Assembly: GCA_018398585.1 (NCBI GenBank)
Contig: JAGTTD010000009.1
Span: forward strand, 9,863,193-9,927,192
Source: Simmondsia chinensis
Taxonomy: Eukaryota > Streptophyta > Magnoliopsida > Caryophyllales > Simmondsiaceae
DNA length: 64,000 nucleotides
Direction: 5' to 3'
How positions within the stretch are numbered: position 1 is the stretch's first letter; every line of letters begins with the position of its first letter. Positions 63,374 to 64,000 of this stretch are shown piece by piece. A model generated the notes under the pieces. That model was not told the DNA's origin, did no database searches, and saw only the letters and a list, made by a program, of their open reading frames with translations. The translations under genes and the position numbers were made by a program.

Positions 63374-63970
63374 TTAGAGATGTATTAAGTGATATGGCAA
63401 CTCAGATTCTGCTGCACCCAACCCTTGTACACCAACAACACTTTCAGACTCTTGTAAACCAGCATGTAGATCGGTAGAAGTAACATCTTGAGTTAGTCTT
63501 TGCTGATCATCTAGCATCATAGGCTGAAACACAACCACATGCTTCAATTTTGGCCTAGACAACTTCTTTTTACCCACAACATCTCCCAACGCTTCACTTA
63601 GATAATTTCTCTTCGACTTACTCTTTACTGTCTTAATCATTCCTCGGACATGTGAATCATATTCCCAATCCAGATGTTCATCATATTGTGTCTCAACATC
63701 ATCAAGAGACACTAACTCTCGCATAGAGTGCTCATAAGAATCATCTCGTTCAAACTCAGGTTCCTCTAGCTTGTGTTCTTCACTTTCGGCATTGTCATGG
63801 CTGAGTTCATCTGCAATAACAACAGACTGTACCTCCTTTTTCTGCTTAACAACGAACTCTTGCGGTAGAACCACTTCCGTAGGTGGAACAATCTCAATTT
63901 GTTGCAACTGACCTTGTCCCTTTGCATCCTTTGCATCTTTGTCCATTAACAATGACAGAATTTGATCCAT
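63374..63970 (-). CDS. acidic/charged ORF of the minus-strand element, unknown function
   Basis: An open frame of 198 codons from the ATG at 63,970 (MDQILSLLMDKDAKDAKGQG). It is strongly acidic in the middle (ELSHDNAESEEHKLEEPEFE), then basic (MIKTVKSKSKRNYLSEALGD, VVGKKKLSRPKLKHVVVF). Position near the 5' side and charge pattern fit a Gag or a linker region, but no capsid motif or zinc knuckle is seen. The next ORF (63,222) is in another frame after about 150 bases. The true start may lie beyond the window. Confidence 0.5.
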   Translation of the reverse strand: MDQILSLLMDKDAKDAKGQGQLQQIEIVPPTEVVLPQEFVVKQKKEVQSVVIADELSHDNAESEEHKLEEPEFERDDSYEHSMRELVSLDDVETQYDEHLDWEYDSHVRGMIKTVKSKSKRNYLSEALGDVVGKKKLSRPKLKHVVVFQPMMLDDQQRLTQDVTSTDLHAGLQESESVVGVQGLGAAESELPYHLIHL

Positions 63971-64000
63971 CTTTGGATCAAAACCTTTCTGTAAATCTTG

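Larger units (their letters stand above)
60749..64000 (-). mobile_element. minus-strand LTR element with unrecognised ORFs (non-autonomous, 5' end outside window)
   Basis: The 3' LTR is 60,749-61,165, with polypurine tract GGGGGGGGAGGGAA (minus) next to it, and about 2.8 kb of internal sequence with long minus-strand frames up to the window edge. No RT, RNase H, integrase or protease motif is visible in any frame. The last ORF ends ILENKNFFGGGGNV across the polypurine tract and LTR start, the usual tail of a gypsy polyprotein. This resembles the 11.9-17.0-kb family in plan but not clearly in protein sequence. Confidence 0.75.

Overview
This window is plant nuclear DNA, AT-rich, from a repeat-laden intergenic region of what looks like a large-genome flowering plant. 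I base that on the Ty3/gypsy lineages present (Athila, Tat and a Reina-like chromovirus), on primer-binding sites complementary to plant tRNA-iMet and tRNA-Asp, and on CACTA-type transposon ends. I find no convincing host gene, rRNA, tRNA or CRISPR array. Almost every recognisable reading frame is a decayed piece of a mobile element.

Layout. 1-2.2 kb is low-information DNA with a small tandem repeat. At 2.2-2.75 kb is a solo LTR with a 5-bp target duplication. At 2.9-4.37 kb is a deleted CACTA transposon with a transposase-associated domain and dense TTGTTGGTA/TACCAACA subterminal repeats. At 4.4-5.0 kb is the 5' end of a minus-strand gypsy element, and at 5.3-6.35 kb a dead gypsy integrase lying between two ~290-bp direct repeats. 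7.1-8.8 kb carries two GGGTC/GGGTT-rich blocks. 9.18-10.27 kb is a fold-back element, followed by an (AT)26 microsatellite and a second CACTA-like terminus ending at 11,345. 11.9-17.0 kb holds two head-to-head fragments of one non-autonomous LTR family, which encodes unrecognised ORFs and carries three LTRs.

17,426-28,662 is a non-autonomous Athila derivative (TSD GTAAA). A 5.2-kb Reina-like gypsy element (21,183-26,380, TSD CATAC) sits inside it. 28.7-30.6 kb holds the 3' end and LTR of another gypsy element plus an isolated LTR.

30.6-49.7 kb is a deep nest. A minus-strand Tat-lineage pol fragment was split by a minus-strand Reina-like element (31,272-49,145, TSD GCTTG). That element was in turn split by a near-complete Athila element (33,721-45,374, TSD ACCCC) and by a 1.06-kb TRIM (47,674-48,735). 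The Athila 3' LTR received a 1.5-kb gag-only element (34,460-35,958, TSD TAAAC).

From 49,657 the Tat fragment is broken again by a tandem LTR-internal-LTR-internal array of the non-autonomous Athila family. Its second unit is cut at 57,958 by another Athila/Tat-branch element. That one is cut at about 60,749 by a minus-strand LTR element whose internal region carries ORFs of unknown function and runs off the end of the window.

How the parts relate. The non-autonomous Athila copies keep LTRs, tRNA-Asp primer site, zinc-knuckle gag and a conserved 3' non-coding block but have no pol, so they probably depended on an autonomous Athila such as the one at 33.7-45.4 kb. The candidates for something undescribed are (i) the two LTR families with long non-retroviral ORFs (12-15.5 kb and 61-64 kb), and (ii) the shared architecture of the Athila-derived family, namely a common capsid deletion, zinc-knuckle duplication and conserved non-coding block. 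All coordinates and divergence counts were read by eye.
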